Source of the DNA: Dermatemys mawii
Lineage: Eukaryota > Chordata > Testudines > Dermatemydidae
DNA: 64,000 bases
NCBI GenBank assembly: GCA_007922305.1
Contig: ML677365.1
Span: 14,810,506 to 14,874,505 of the forward strand
Direction: 5' to 3'
Made by a program: the position numbers and the translations under genes. This document shows, piece by piece, positions 1-12,632 of this stretch (position 1 is its first letter; each line of letters opens with the position of its first letter). Under the pieces are notes generated by a model. It worked only from the letters and a program-made list of their open reading frames with translations. It ran no database searches and had not been told where the DNA came from.

Positions 1-1337
1 GGATCCTGTGTATGGCTTCATAAGCCAGGGCATTAAGGGGTAGGCTGGGTCCCCAAGGATAACGATCGGCATTTCAACACCCCCCACAGTAATTTTCTGG
101 TCTGGGAAGAAAGTCCCTTGCGTCAGCTGTCTATACAGCTTAGAGTTCCTGAACACACGAGCGTCATGAACCTTTCCCGGCCATCCCACGCACATGTCGG
201 TGAAACGTCCCTTGTGGTCAACCAGTGCTTGCCATGACCATTGAACAATACCCCTTGCGGTTTCTGTACTCTGCGCCCTCGTTGTCTGGTGCCAAGATAG
301 GGATATGAGTGCCATCTATAGCCCCCCCACAGTTAGGGAATCCCAGCGTGGCAAAGCCATCTACTATAGCCTGCATGTTTCCCAGACACACAACCCTGGA
401 TAGCAGCAGATCAATGATTGCCCTGGATACTTGCATCACAGCAGCCCCCACTGTAGATTTACCCACTCCAAATTGATTCGCGACTGACTGGTAGCTGTCT
501 GGCATTGCAAGCTTCCAGAGAGCTATCGCCACTCGCTTCTGAACTGTGAGGGCTGCTCTCATTTTGGTATTCTCACGCTGGAGGGCAGGGGAAAGCAAGT
601 CACAAAGTTCCATGAACGTGCCCTTTCTCATGCGAAAGTTTCTGAGCCACTGCGAGTCATCCCAGACCCGCAGCACTATGCGATCCCACCAGTCAGTGCT
701 TGTTTCCCTGGCCCAGATTCGGCGTTCCGGAGCATAAGCCTGCCCCATTGCCACCAAAATTGCCAGGTTGTCGGGCCCCTTACTGTCAAAAGAGTCAGTG
801 TCCATGTCCATGTCCTCATCACTGTCTTCACTCTCCGGATAGCGCAGTCGTCTCCTGATCGCATTCTTGTGCATACGATACAGCATAAAGTCCACAACAA
901 TGTGCGAGGTATTCACAATGGCCATTACTGCAGCGGTTACCTGAGCAGGCTCCATGCTCGCACTGCTATGGCATCAGCTCAGGCAGCAAAAGTGCACGAA
1001 ATGACTGTTTGCAGTTGCTTTCACAGCGGGAAGGGCACTGTGGGGTGGGTGGGTCTGGGAACGGAGAAAGCTCAAAATGGCGTCTGCTGGGACTCTGGGA
1101 ACTGTGGGATAGCTACCCACAGTGCAACACTCGAAATGGTGCCTGCTGGGACTCCGGGAACTGTGGGATAGGTACGCACAGTGCACCACTCGCTATGTCG
1201 ACGCTTCCCACTGTAGTGTGGATGAACAATGCCGGCTTACTGTGTTTAGTGTGGACACACAAAATCGATTTTATACAGTCTGCTTTACAAAATCGACTTT
1301 AACAAAATCGACATAAGTTTGTAGTGTAGACATACCC
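1..1337 (-). mobile_element. PIF/Harbinger DNA transposon, partial
   Basis: The element enters from outside the window. Beyond the transposase start (position 955) lies a non-coding terminal region. It contains a duplicated segment at about 1085-1195 (tgctgggactc, gggaactgtgggata, cacagtgca in both copies). It also has AAAATCGA motifs and a terminal sequence ending tgtagacataccc at 1337. Read inward, that end is GGGTATGTCTACACTAC, the same kind of end as the MITE at 46269. The other end and its target duplication are not visible. Confidence 0.75.
218..955 (-). pseudogene. PIF/Harbinger (HARBI1-like) transposase, frameshifted and truncated by window edge
   Basis: A 245-codon open frame encodes a Harbinger-type DDE nuclease. 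From the N-terminus it shows an acidic D/E/S-rich stretch (about residues 42-60), a WWD-x-IVL and a FRMRK-x-TF segment, a helix-turn-helix-like region (SVANQFGVGKSTV, about 155-170) and the first catalytic Asp in GGAIDGTHI (about 210-220). The frame then stops at 218. An extra base near 231-233 explains this, because 1-217 continues the family in another frame with the second catalytic motif (GWPGKVHDARVF) and GDPAYPL. The last catalytic acidic residue lies off the window. HARBI1-type transposases cut and join Harbinger ends together with a Myb-like partner, which is not seen here. This copy cannot make full-length protein as read. Confidence 0.85.
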
Positions 1338-3867
1338 AAAGAGTAGAAAAGCAACAGTTCCTTATTAAGCTCAATTGTGAATTGGAATAGTGTGCTTAGT
1401 TTTTGGTCTCCATTAACAGAAACATAGAAACTGGAGAGAATTCAGGGAAAGACAGAAAAATGACCAAAGGAATAGGGTGTCTGACTAATGAGGAAAAACA
1501 TACTGTATACTGATTAAAACAAGAAAACAACAGTTTTAACATTTGAAAAGCGACTCACTTGTATGCACAGTATTTTTCCCTAACTTTATTTTAATAAGTA
1601 ACGTACATAAGAAATGTAGCATAGACAGATATATTAGGTTTCAAGATATCATTTATAGGTTATAAACTAAAAGGTCAAACATGAAGTTTATGTGATCTCC
1701 CGAAACTAACTACAGCTCATATGCTTTGGGACTGTCTCAAACTCTAAGCATATTGGGCTGAAGAATGCAAAGGATTTACTTGATTTAGAATTATCTATTC
1801 CTAAACATCTAGATTTATTCATTCTAGGGGGCTTCTTGCTAATGCCTGATCTGTATACATTTAAGGGATGATGAGTGTTCTGGGCAACATTAGCTGCCAA
1901 AAACAATAGTTGTGAAAGACTGAAAATAGGCTATATCCTCAAAACCGAGTCACTGGCAGTGGGAATGAGTGAATTAGATGCACTAGAAAATGCCCCATTT
2001 GTAAAATTAAATATGGCTCTTTTATCTTGAAGTGTTTGAGTAACACTCTAGCTACGATTCAAATAATTGTTACCTCTTAGAATGTGGCCACTGTGATTTC
2101 CTCTAGAAAACTAGGATAAACACCACAGCTACAAGGCTAGCCACTAGACTACTCTATTAAACAACAAATACACACAAGAACCAGCCATTATCTAGCACCC
2201 CTGCTGACAAAACTTTCCTTTTCTTTCCTTAGTTATTAAAAAGGTCCCTGGCTGTGATCATGCTCATCATCAAAACAAATAAAGAACACTGAGTATAGCT
2301 TATATCTCCCAATCTCACCTATTACCTGGAGTGCAAAGATACTATTTAAGCACCCCTAGCCTCCGCCTGAACTCAGAATCCCTAAACTCAACTTTGCAAG
2401 ATGTCGGTGATATATTTTAGTACACAAACACTAAAGAAGGCAGCAGCCCCCTCCACGTAGTGATACTGCAGCGAAGATAAATACATGCACTGGAAGCTTC
2501 AATCTCTCTTTTGGTGACCTTTGAGAAAGTTAAAGAAGAGAACAGCTGGATTACAGACTAATGTGTTCATGTCTTGCCCTCAGAGATGCAATTATGGTCT
2601 TTTATTTATGTACTGTTTCATTTTTTGTTTGAAAAAAGGCTTTTCAAGATTAAACTTTCATTTCTTGAAGTGCTATCCCTCACATGGTGGGTGCTTCCCC
2701 CTGGAGATGAAGTCACTCTTGTTCCAGAAACAACTACTGTACAACAGAAGACAGGAAGCATGTGTGTGTTTTATTATCTCCTAACAGGGCCACCTAAGTG
2801 AGAGACGAAATACAAAACAATCTTGTACTTTGTATCAGACGCCAACCCATGCTGCGATTTTAACCCAAGCTTCCTGAATGAATAACTGATTGCTCCATAA
2901 TACGGCTATCCTGGTATTAGGATATTTTTCTGTTTTACAGCCAAGTGCCTCAAAAATACAACTCTCCCTTTAGGTGAACTGAAGAAGTAGCAGAAGAAAA
3001 ATAAAAACTCTTGTCCATATTACTATAGGAAGAAAATTCCTGGCAATGTTCTCTAGCAGTTTGTATTTTTAACTTTATTGTTAACAGTGATTTGCATCAA
3101 AATTGCAAAAGCAATGCTAGTTGAAAAGCATATTACAGAGAAGGTGAATTCAAAAGAAACTTAAGGATAAACGGATATAAAAAACTAAGCATGTGTATGT
3201 ACATTGTTAATAAATCATCTAAACTGACTTCTAGAACAACTCTACAATTTCAGAACATTTCAATACACACCTGCCAGACTAGCTTCCTATGGAACTGAGT
3301 GTTGTGAACTCATAGAACAGAGCAAGTTGCCTTCTAGGAGTTGGATAACATTTCTGACCTCCTTCTCAGGGAACTAAGATTATATCTCATCACTGTGGAA
3401 AATAACCTCTTCTGGCGTATCTATGTTCTGGAAAATCACTCTATTAGACTTTTGATGTGGATCCAAATAAAAAATGGAGGTGACTCAAAGTCAGATACAG
3501 CATAACGATGTTTCAGCTGTTATATAATTCAATAAATTATAGCTGCACAAAGGAAATTATGTTATGCCCTTTTCAAATTTCTTCTGCATCTTTATGTTAT
3601 GTTGATTTTGTTACATTCACACTATTTTGCTATATCCTTAGACTTTGGGCACTGAAAATTCTTCCTCAACAGCACAGCCTCAGTGCTTAAAATATAGTGA
3701 TAAGCATACACTGCAACTGGAAAAACTTTAAGAAATTATACACTACCTTTTCTTCACAGAGAACTTTTGGATCCTGGTTTGAATTGGGTTTAATAATGCC
3801 TGTTTAAAAGTCACAGTTGTTTAGTTCGATTGTAAATATGCAAGTGTGTGCGTGTGTTTTAATTTTA

Positions 3868-3950
3868 GGTTTTTTCATCTGTAAAATTAGGATAATAATA
3901 CTTAGCTTTCCAAAGTACTTAAAAATCTTTGGATAAAGGGGAATATACTT
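3868..3950 (+). repeat. Possible MIR SINE tail
   Basis: The segment reads ttttcatctgtaaaattagg, then ataataatacttagc, close to the conserved 3' half of MIR (catctgtaaaatggggataataatac). It is short and diverged. Confidence 0.4.
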
Positions 3951-4856
3951 TTTAAAAAATAAAATAAAATAAAGAATAGCATCTCATACCTTCTATCTAC
4001 GTTAAATCAAATATATTTATGGTAGTCTGCTACTGCTGTTAGTTATGTGGTATTTATTCTACTTACACTTAAATCAGTACTACAGAATATAGAATAAACA
4101 CTTAACTCTCAATTATAATGCAGAGATATCAAAGAAAAAAATATCTTTTCTAAAAAAAAAAGTCTGTTTTTTTAAAAAACACCTAAATGCCTTTTAGCTG
4201 AGTTTGGAAAAAAGCTTCTATACATCTTCAACTAATAGAAGCCATAAAAAAACCTTTGTAATATTGGAACCAGTTGAGAAACCACAAGTATTCAAATGCA
4301 GGAAATCATGATTTTATAACATTTTAATGTGATTTACTCTTGGGAAACAAAGTTAACCAAGCCCTATTTCTGTACAGGAAATAGTCCACTGTACAGTTGT
4401 AATACATTGTGGTGAGGGGTACAGCTGCAAATTTTTCACCTGTAATGCCCCACTGGTATTGTGGCTTACTGCATTGCATCAAGATTGCCTTCCTGTCCGG
4501 AAAGCCCTCTAAGTACAAACAAGAATTTAAGCCCAGGTTTTATTTTCCCTTGGTATCAGAATATGGTAATTTAAGAGCCCTGAGAAATACTTTTTAACCT
4601 TTTAGAAGAAATACGTAGCATTCTCTTATTAAGGCTTATGTTTTGTGTTTTTTTAAAAAAACACGTGACCAACTTATCTTATCAATTTATCAAGCTACCA
4701 ATTTCAGAGCAAATGCAGGTGTGTATGATAGAAAGCAATCTGTCACAGACTGAGTTTTTTCTCATAAAAGAGAAATTAATCTAAACATACAAAACAGCTT
4801 TTGTTAAAACAGAGACAGCAGAGCAGTACCAAGCTGTATGTGAGAGGACTTCAGTA

Positions 4857-4857
<1 letters not shown>

Positions 4858-4904
<47 letters not shown>
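4858..4904 (+). repeat. (AAAG)n microsatellite
   Basis: A near-pure tetranucleotide array of about 11-12 AAAG units. Its length is probably polymorphic. Confidence 0.97.
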
Positions 4905-7900
4905 GATATTCTTAAGTAGAGAAACAGAATGACATATGTCATTCATATTTACATTGAATATATGTGGGGTCACTTACACTTCCTACTGAAAAAGTAGTAA
5001 GAAATGGTTTCATGCTGTAGAATGTATTAGATTCTTTTTGTCCAGTTTCTCTGTTGAACCTTGCAAATACTCAGAAACAAGTTATCAAAAAAGTTCTTGG
5101 TATATAACCTCATCTACCCATTACAGTGTTTTTCAAATTGTTCTATTTTTTTTTTACAGAGTAAAAATAGTCCACATTTATATAGTGATTTTAATCTTGA
5201 AGAATACAAAGCGCTTCACAAATAATATGCATATAGCACCACTGAAATGCAGCCACCTTTGGGAGTGCAGCCAGCAACTTACTGGTGCATAATATATATT
5301 GCATAACAGTGGACTGATGATATATTTGGCCAAGGTTACACGAACAAACGCCTACTCTAAAAAAAAGTGGCATGTCTTCAGCATACAGTTGTAGCAGAGA
5401 GAATCTCAGTTTCTAAAGTTTCATAAATCAGAGATATGAAGTCTGAAAAGGACAGAACTCAACCAGAGTATAAGTCTGACATTAAAACACTCCAGTGGTT
5501 TTGTCAGTCTTCTGGCATCAAGCAGAGTCTTCACTGGCTCAAAGGGTAAAAGTGTGAGGCACTGGCAAGTTATGCACAAGGACCATTAACATTCCCAAAG
5601 AGTTATGCCTAACTCCGTGCAGAGTTTACTGAAAACGTACCCCTAAAGAATATAGTCTCACATCTTGATACACAGAAAGTCTTGCATATAATATGCAGAA
5701 CACACAACAAAAAATTAAGATGATAATAATTTACAAATACATTAACAGGATAGTAAAGTCCCTCAAAGCAAGATAATTCACAAATGTTTAAATTAACAAA
5801 ACCTAAAAAAATTGTCTGTTTCTTCATCTGCCTCAGACCCATTGTGCAACTGTAGTCAATAAATTTCTCTGCCTCCATTTCCCCTCCATGAAGCAGATGA
5901 AGATAATACTCAATATCTCTCTCAGTCTTAAAATGAGTTTTAAATAATTAAGTCCTAATGTTCAGAAATAGGTTTGCAAAATTCTAAGTCATTATGCCTG
6001 TGCGCACCAATAATCAGATCATTTGAAGTCTAATTCGTTATTGATAGATATAAGTCTCCAATCCTTGGCAACACTACAATTGTACACACACATTATGTGT
6101 GTTCATTTTTGCACATGTACATTTCTGAAAATGTGGGGCTAGGAAAGACATTTGAGACACTAGGATGAACGGCATTTTTGGAAGAGTGAAGTATTATAAG
6201 ATCAAATATGATTTTTAGAAAAGACTAATCTTTTATTTTATGCTTCTTTAATCTGGGCAAATATCAGCTAAATGAAAAAAGGAAACAATATATAATTTAA
6301 TTTAAAAGGATTACTTAAAACAACAAATGACAGCTTTAAAAGGCAAGATCTCTGACAACACAACAAATTCGGCTTGCTCTCTGCACTAACTAAAATAATT
6401 TGGATAGCATATTTTATAACGCTTTAGAAAAGTCTGACCAATTAAAGCACATTCATTAAATATAATTACAAACTTTAAAATATTCAAAATTTCAATCCAT
6501 GTTGTTGATAAGTGTGGCTGAACCTTACAGCATGCTTAACTAATAATACCACAAACCTAAATCACTAACCTGCCAAACACAAATTACTGGATTTCCAAAA
6601 TACTTGCTTCTGAAATGTGAGAAATGAACCAAACGTGAGTAAAATCTGTGGTTTCCCCAAAACCTCTTTTCCCAGCTCTTTCAAATGCCCAGCTCAACAC
6701 TGTAGCCCCAATGGGGAATACAAAGCAAAAAGGAAAGAGAGACAGCCAAAAATGAGGTATTCTTCATTAAAGGAAAAAATGAATGCCTTTGACATTGATC
6801 ATAATTCTTTTCTTGTTGACTGTCATGTCAAATCTTTCCTGGAGTTATGACTTACAGTAGGTCTAATGCCAATCATTCTTAAGCTCATTCTTCCTTGAGC
6901 CACTGTTTAATCAGCCACTAGGTGTTAGCAAATGTGTCTGTTTCTATATTAGCATAGTGTTCAAAAAATCAAACCCAAAGTTTTGTAGTTTACAAATGTT
7001 TTATTTAAAGTGTGTAGGCGATTAATGTGATGTAACAGACAATTCTCTTAAACCCCCAACTTTCCCAGACGTTGCAGACATTTATATTCTCTTAAAGGAG
7101 CTTTCTACACTTTGGAGGATTTACAAAGGAAACATTCCAGACCTGGGTTACTTACCTAGTCTTTTTCCTATTTAAATCTAAGATAAGCCCGTGCAATCTC
7201 AAAACTATTTACTTCTCTGCTTTTTTTTCTGCCATGAGACTAAGCTGAATTAACCATCATTCTCTAGACCAAGAGAGTGAGCTTTTTTACCCTGTTTATA
7301 AAGAGACTATGTGAAGGTAAAAGGGCAAAAAAAGATGCCCGAGCACACAATAATATTTTCATCAACTCTTATAAAACTGACTGCACTTGCATGCAATTGG
7401 AATAAGAGCTGGTACACAAGGAAACACACACATCCAATTTTTTTCTGTGTTACAACTTGTTAGATGTTTTATTTTAACTTCATATGCAGAAATGAATAAG
7501 AGCTATACATTATGCTCCTTTTGTCTCAGATCCCCGATACCTTCTAACAGCCTGTAATATTCTCTCAGCAGAGTTCATGATTTGCCTGGACTATCTCCCA
7601 GGATAGCAATTCAGGAGAAAATTGCATTAAGGTATTTTTTGTGAAAGTGGCCCTCGTAGATCTTAGGGATCAGAATTTAGAGTGCCACTTGATATAACCA
7701 CAAACAGCAAAAATATATAACAGTTTATATTTGATTTTATAATCTGTTATTCCATGGCCATTTGTGTAAACAGTTCAGTGACAATGAGCAGGTTTTTAGG
7801 AAGTTCAGGGTAGTACCAGTGTTATTTTTTTCGGAGAAATAGGATATAGAAAGGAACAGCAGAGATCAAACACCTTTGAAGAGACTCCCCAAGTAAAAAA

Positions 7901-8143
7901 CTGCAAGAAATTTCTTGTTGCAATCCTGTTCACAAGCGTGCATGCACACACACATCATAGACATCAGTCTCAGGCCTAAAGAAAACAGAAAAATAAACAT
8001 CTCCTTGTGTAGTCAGAACCCCTCCTTGTTCTTCCGGCTGAACATATGCTAGATATGGGGAACTGTACCTTTACGAGGATCACGTTATGTAATGCAGAGG
8101 CAGTTGGAACTCAGATACTGAATGAAGCTTATCTCTGTCAAGC

Positions 8144-8240
8144 ACTCAGGTTATTTTCTGAATTTGTTTATTTCTGGTTTTGTGTATTGCAGAATACTAC
8201 ACAGAACCAGAAATAAACAAATTCAAAAAATAACCTGAGT
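8144..8240. repeat. Near-perfect 43-bp inverted repeat (hairpin)
   Basis: Arms 8144-8186 and 8198-8240 are reverse complements at 41 of 43 positions around an 11-nt loop (ttgcagaatac). The outer ends are actcagg and cctgagt. The hairpin lies between the left LTR remnant and the gag remnant. Its identity is far higher than that of the surrounding decayed element, so it is either young or maintained. Confidence 0.95.
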
Positions 8241-8246
8241 GAAGGA

Positions 8247-8805
8247 ATGGAGCAGGTAAAAGCTTCTCCACAGCTGAAACTCACTGGGAACTTGGAAGAC
8301 AACTGGAGAAATTTCAAACAGAATTTCACTCTTCATCTGCAAGCAATGGGTGCCGGTCAAAAGGAAGACATTATTTTTGACCATGGATGGTTCCGAAGCA
8401 CTTGTTATGTTTAACGGTTATCAGTTAACTCACACAGAAGAGCCTAACTCAGTGATACCAATTAATTTTATCATGTTTTTCATTACATTTTGTGATTTTC
8501 TTAAAGCCCCACCACCTGGCAGTGTGTGTGTTTATATAAATATGTCAACTTTCATTTAAAAAAAGAATACATTTCATCCCTCATGGTTGAGGAGTAAAGA
8601 TCGAAAACATGACTTGAGTGCTACTGAAAGGCTCAAAACCCAAAAGGTAAATGAAAAGAATATAAAATTGATCATGCTTTAAAGATCACATGATTTTTAA
8701 AGACAGTCTCGTTATTTTGTGGCCTGACTCATAAATGAAATTGTAGTCCAGAAATTTGAAGAATTCTGCACCCATGTAAAAATGAAAAATGTGAATGATA
8801 TGTTT
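8247..8805 (+). pseudogene. Gypsy gag remnant, broken
   Basis: This is a retrotransposon capsid-type frame. It begins MEQVKASPQLKLTGN and continues with a WRNFKQNFTLHLQA segment characteristic of vertebrate gypsy gag. The frame shifts near 8350, continues as an LFLTMDGSEALVMFNGYQ segment, is interrupted by about 270 bp of AT-rich DNA, and resumes near 8745 with QKFEEFC. The breaks make it non-functional. Confidence 0.6.
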
Positions 8806-9876
8806 TAATCTGAGGTTACAAATGTTGATTTATGTAAGGCTAAAGAGCCAGCCTTGCAATTCTGGGGGGTTAAAGGAGTCTCTGATAAAAAGACTGGATT
8901 GTGTTTAGAATCTGGAACAAAAAAACTCGAGGAATGACTACTATAAAATTACCTCTTTCACAAAGCATGTGGAATTTCATAAGCAACAGAAGTTACCAAT
9001 CCAGACTGAAACTCATGGAGCATGGACAGTGGTCTGACACAGTAGACATGATTGAGAATCCAAAATACCACAAGAGAGATCTGCAAATCCAAGTGACAGT
9101 GCAAGGTACCGCAGAAATTAACTGAACATGGTTAGTAAGTTTAGTTAGTAGGCAAGGTATAAATATTTCAAATTGTGTGTTATATAAATGTTGATTGTGG
9201 TTGTTAAGTTTGGGTAGGAAAAGAAAGATGTAGGGAACAGACCTTTAAAAGGTTCATGTTATGTGACACTGAGGTGACTGGAATGAGATGCTGAATGAAG
9301 CAGAGCGCTGCCAAACACCTTCATTACTAAACACCATACTATGCAAAAGCCAATCAGGAATTCCTTAAGACTTCAGGAGAACATGGGAGGACCTTGTCAG
9401 CGGGGAAGTGGAAATATAGCAGAAAGCTCCCCAAAGTTTTAGGGTCAATATTGAAAGAATTAAAAACAAAATTTTGACGAGTTTTTGTGCCCCTCACTCT
9501 CTCCCCCAACTCCCAGACCCTAATAATGACAAAGAAGAAAAACAACAATTCTCATCCCTTCTACAGTGCTGTCCAACTGACAATCTCAAGAAACTTTACA
9601 AACCTTAATGGATGTAGCATTGCAAAATACCTCTGATATATATGTAATATCATCCCTATTTGTTCCGTAGCCCTTTTCATTCAGTAGGAGGCATTTTTTT
9701 GCATTAGAATAATGATATTATGTGCACCAGCACAAAGCGTTCTCTAAAAATGGAAATAAGTTGCTTTTGTAGCCTGTGCCCCTCTCGTTTTCCCTAATTA
9801 AAGCAAAGTGGGGTGGGGGGGGCAAGAAGTGAGAGGGAACTAATGAAAAGGAAACTAGAAGAGGCAGGTGATAGAG

Positions 9877-10498
9877 CAGGTGTGGGAACACTTTTTGGTT
9901 TGAGGGCCACATCTGGGTATGGAAATGGTATGGTGGCCCACAAATGCTCACAAAATTGGGGGTTGGGATGCAGGAGGGGGTGAGGGCTCCAGCAGGGGGC
10001 ATGAGCTCTGGGGAGGGGCCAGAAATGAGGAGTTCAGAGTGCAAGAGGGGGTTCCAGGCTGGGGCAGCAGGTTAGGAGTGGGGAGGTTGGGGACTCCAGC
10101 TGGGGGTGCCAGCCCTGGGGTGGGGCTAGGGACTAAGGGTTGGGAGTGCAGGAGGGTTCTCTGTACTGGGACCGAGAGGTTCAGAGGGTGGGAGGGTGAA
10201 CAGGGCTTGGGGTTGGAGTGTGGAAGGGGGCTAAGGGTGCAGGCTTAGGCAGGTCCCCAGCCAATGGGAGCTACAGGGGCTGCACCTGGGGCAGGGGTAA
10301 TGTGTGGAGCCCCCTGGCTGTCCCTACATGTAGGAGTCTGCACAGGGACATGCCTTTGCTTCCGGGAGCTGTGTGGAGCCACAGCACATGTGGAGCAGAC
10401 CAAGCTCCGGACCCCGTCCCACAGCGGGAGCTCAAGGGCTGGATTAAAACGTCTGAAGGGCCAGATGTGGTCCCCAGGCCATAGTTTGCCCACCCCTG
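9877..10498. mobile_element. hAT-type non-autonomous DNA transposon (622 bp)
   Basis: The left end is caggtgtgggaacacttttt and the right end reads, inward, caggggtgggcaaactatgg, both of the CAGGGGTGGGCAAACT type seen in vertebrate hAT elements. The flanking octamers tgatagag and tggtacag match at 6 of 8 positions, consistent with a decayed 8-bp target duplication. The inside is G-rich on the plus strand with irregular short repeats (ggggct, gggagtg). Open frames in it have no domain and are compositional. Confidence 0.8.
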
Positions 10499-10949
10499 TG
10501 GTACAGTGAGAAGCCTCAACAGCCACTCACCCACACTGTGCTGTTCTCCCTGCCAGCTTCAGTCAACACTCTCTCCTCTGGGAGAAAAGGAAAGGCACAG
10601 CCCTGGAAGTCTTTGCTCTACACCTCAGACTGCCTGCTTATGGACTGCCTAGCATGTTCCTGAGATACAGCTGTTGCGAATACCCAAGGAGTTGCCTTTA
10701 CATCCATTGTCTATTTAGTTAAATGGGTTCAGAGAAACCTTAAGGGAAGAACATCCTGGTCATTGGATTTTGTTTTGCATTAACCTGCAATAGATTGAAA
10801 TTTCAGCACAGGATTCCTGTGATGGACTCAGCTTACGTTGTTACAATTTATCTAGGATTCTTAAAAAAAAATTAAAGCTGCTTGTAATCCACTGTACGCT
10901 ATTTCCAGTCCTTCCCATCTGCCAGCACTGAAGCCAAAGAACAGGAGAA

Positions 10950-11997
10950 TGTATCATAATCAGTGGAACCGGATTCAGTGGGTCCATGTTCCCTGACGTA
11001 TTGTTATTGAGGGGACACCAGAGGAACAGGAAATGGGAGGAGTTAGGCTGGAAGCAACTCAGCCACATGGAGCACAGCATTTAATAAAGTTCCACTTGTT
11101 CAATTTATCCTACATTCAGCTTTACTCTTTGCTATTGAAACATGGTGGCAGCATCGGAACAGTGGTTTCTCATAAGTGCATCAGCTGGCAGGTGAGCCAC
11201 GGAACTCAGTCTGAAGCGCCCAGAGCCCTGGATTTTGCAGACACAAACCCAGACCAGCAATGGACCAAGTGGAAGGAACAGTTCCATCTGTACACAGATC
11301 TGACCACACAGGAGGACAACAGAGGAAAATAAAACTCTTATTTTGCCATATTGGGGAACTGCGCAGAGGAGTCCGCTCTGCCTTGAGCCTGACTGCACCG
11401 AGATCATGCAAGGTAATTACACAAGAGGGAACAAGTGATCGAAAGGCAAAGGAGACACTTACAAGCCAAAGACATAAGACCTAGAGAGCATACAGAGATA
11501 CACATATCATTACAGAACAGAGAGCCCAAGAACTCTGCAGAGGCCAGCCCCACAGGGAGGGAGGAGACTCCATAGAGACATTGTTTACCAGACTTGAACA
11601 TAGGTTAAAGGGAGACACAGAGAGGTTAGTCCCATTGCGGATGCCTGTTGAGGATATCAAACTCTCTCAAAGACTGCAAAATCAGCTGAATCTCGTGATA
11701 AGGACAAGACTCCAACACAGCTATGTGCTAGCAACCTCTGGCGGAAGGGACAGGGTGTTGAGGGCTTCACTTCAATTATTTTTTATTGTTTGTAGTAAAA
11801 TGTTTATAAAGTAGGGAAGATGCGTCATAATCGGTGGAACTGTGTCAGAGGAACCATGTTCCTCAGAGGGACTATTATTGAGGGACACCAAGGATATAGG
11901 GAAGAGGTGGAGTTAGGCTGGAAGCAGTAAGCAGATTCAGTGAAGTTCCCTTGTTCAACTTAACATATATTAAGCTACTCTCTTTGCTAATAGAACA
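10950..11997 (+). mobile_element. Internally deleted gypsy-like LTR retrotransposon
   Basis: Direct repeats at 10950-11142 and 11821-11997 start with TG and end with CA. They share tcataatc-ggtggaac, gaggggacacca-type blocks, gttaggctggaagca, a gttcnacttgttcaa segment and ctctttgct near the end. The first is followed by TGGTGGCAGC, which begins with the TGG expected of a primer-binding site. The second is preceded by a purine-rich aaagtagggaaga. Only about 680 bp remain between them, with a gag remnant and no pol. No clear target duplication was found. Confidence 0.75.
11200..11484 (+). pseudogene. Gypsy gag remnant
   Basis: The segment encodes EAPRALDFADTNPDQQWTKW followed by KEQFHLYTDL, a capsid N-terminal pattern of vertebrate gypsy gag. 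After a frame change it continues with KLLFCHIGELRRGV, the next helix region of the same domain. It ends by 11484. Zinc knuckle, protease and polymerase are absent because the element is internally deleted. Confidence 0.65.
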
Positions 11998-12477
11998 GGG
12001 ACCACTCTAAAATGAGGGCTGAGCACAAATGTTTTAGAAGGACCAGCAGGATCTATTGACCAGGGGATACGGCTGCCCAGGGATGTGCTAACTGGTAAAT
12101 GAATTGATTTTTTGTTTTGTTTTATAGAATAACATCTTTTTCTCTTTTTTGTCCTTCCACCAATAAACATCTTCCCATTGGTGCTTTGCACTAGGAAGCA
12201 TAAATGTTAGCGTCCTGACTGGGTTTTGTTTTTGTTTTTCTTTATTCATTGTGAACTGTGTACATTTTGAACTGAAACTGTTCTCAGAAAAAGGGCAACA
12301 CTTCTTGGACTAGGTCTTCAAGTGAGGCCCTGACACATTGTGTATATGTAGTCACAAGAGCTGAATGCACTCTCTACACCACTAGCTGATTACTCAGATT
12401 TTAACTACTACTAAACAGATGATGTCACAGGCCAGATCACAAGCATGCTGATTTACAAATCCAGGTCAGCCTCCATA

Positions 12478-12632
12478 GTGCCTTATATAGAACAATTTAC
12501 AGTTAGATGGAGAAACTGAGGCACAGAAAGGTTAAGTGACTTTACCAAAATCATAATGCTAGCTTCTGGCAGTGGTTGGATAGAACCCCGATTTTCTGAC
12601 TCCCAGTCTTGCCTTTTAACCATTACACTTTA
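12478..12632 (-). repeat. MIR SINE, minus orientation
   Basis: It contains gagaaactgaggcacagaaa, ggttaagtgactt-accaaa and tctgactcccagtcttgcc followed by aaccattacac. These are the reverse-complement hallmarks of the MIR core in the right order. MIR is an ancient amniote tRNA-derived SINE. Confidence 0.85.

Larger units (their letters stand above)
1338..8050. other. VPS13B intron; AT-rich, no gene seen
   Basis: This AT-rich intronic DNA has only short open frames without recognisable domains. An old MIR-like tail may lie near 3870-3950 and an (AAAG)n microsatellite at 4858-4904. A sequence near 5200 (agcgcttcacaaata) resembles the MIR/L2 style of remnant but is too short to assign. I see no exon, RNA gene or intact transposon. 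Confidence 0.6.
8054..9325 (+). mobile_element. Decayed gypsy-like LTR element (LTR remnants, gag fragments)
   Basis: Two direct repeats of about 90 bp lie at 8054-8143 and 9229-9320. They share gggaac, cctttan-agg, ttatgt and tactgaatgaagc-type blocks, which suggests LTR remnants. The second is preceded by a purine-rich tract (gggtaggaaaagaaag), as expected of a polypurine tract. Between them are gypsy gag remnants: 8247-8350 (Leu-x-Leu-x-GNLEDNWRNFKQNF), a frame-shifted continuation at 8360-8450 (FLTMDGSEALV), and 8745-8805 (VQKFEEFC) after an interruption. No protease, polymerase or integrase is seen. LTR boundaries are uncertain. Confidence 0.6.
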
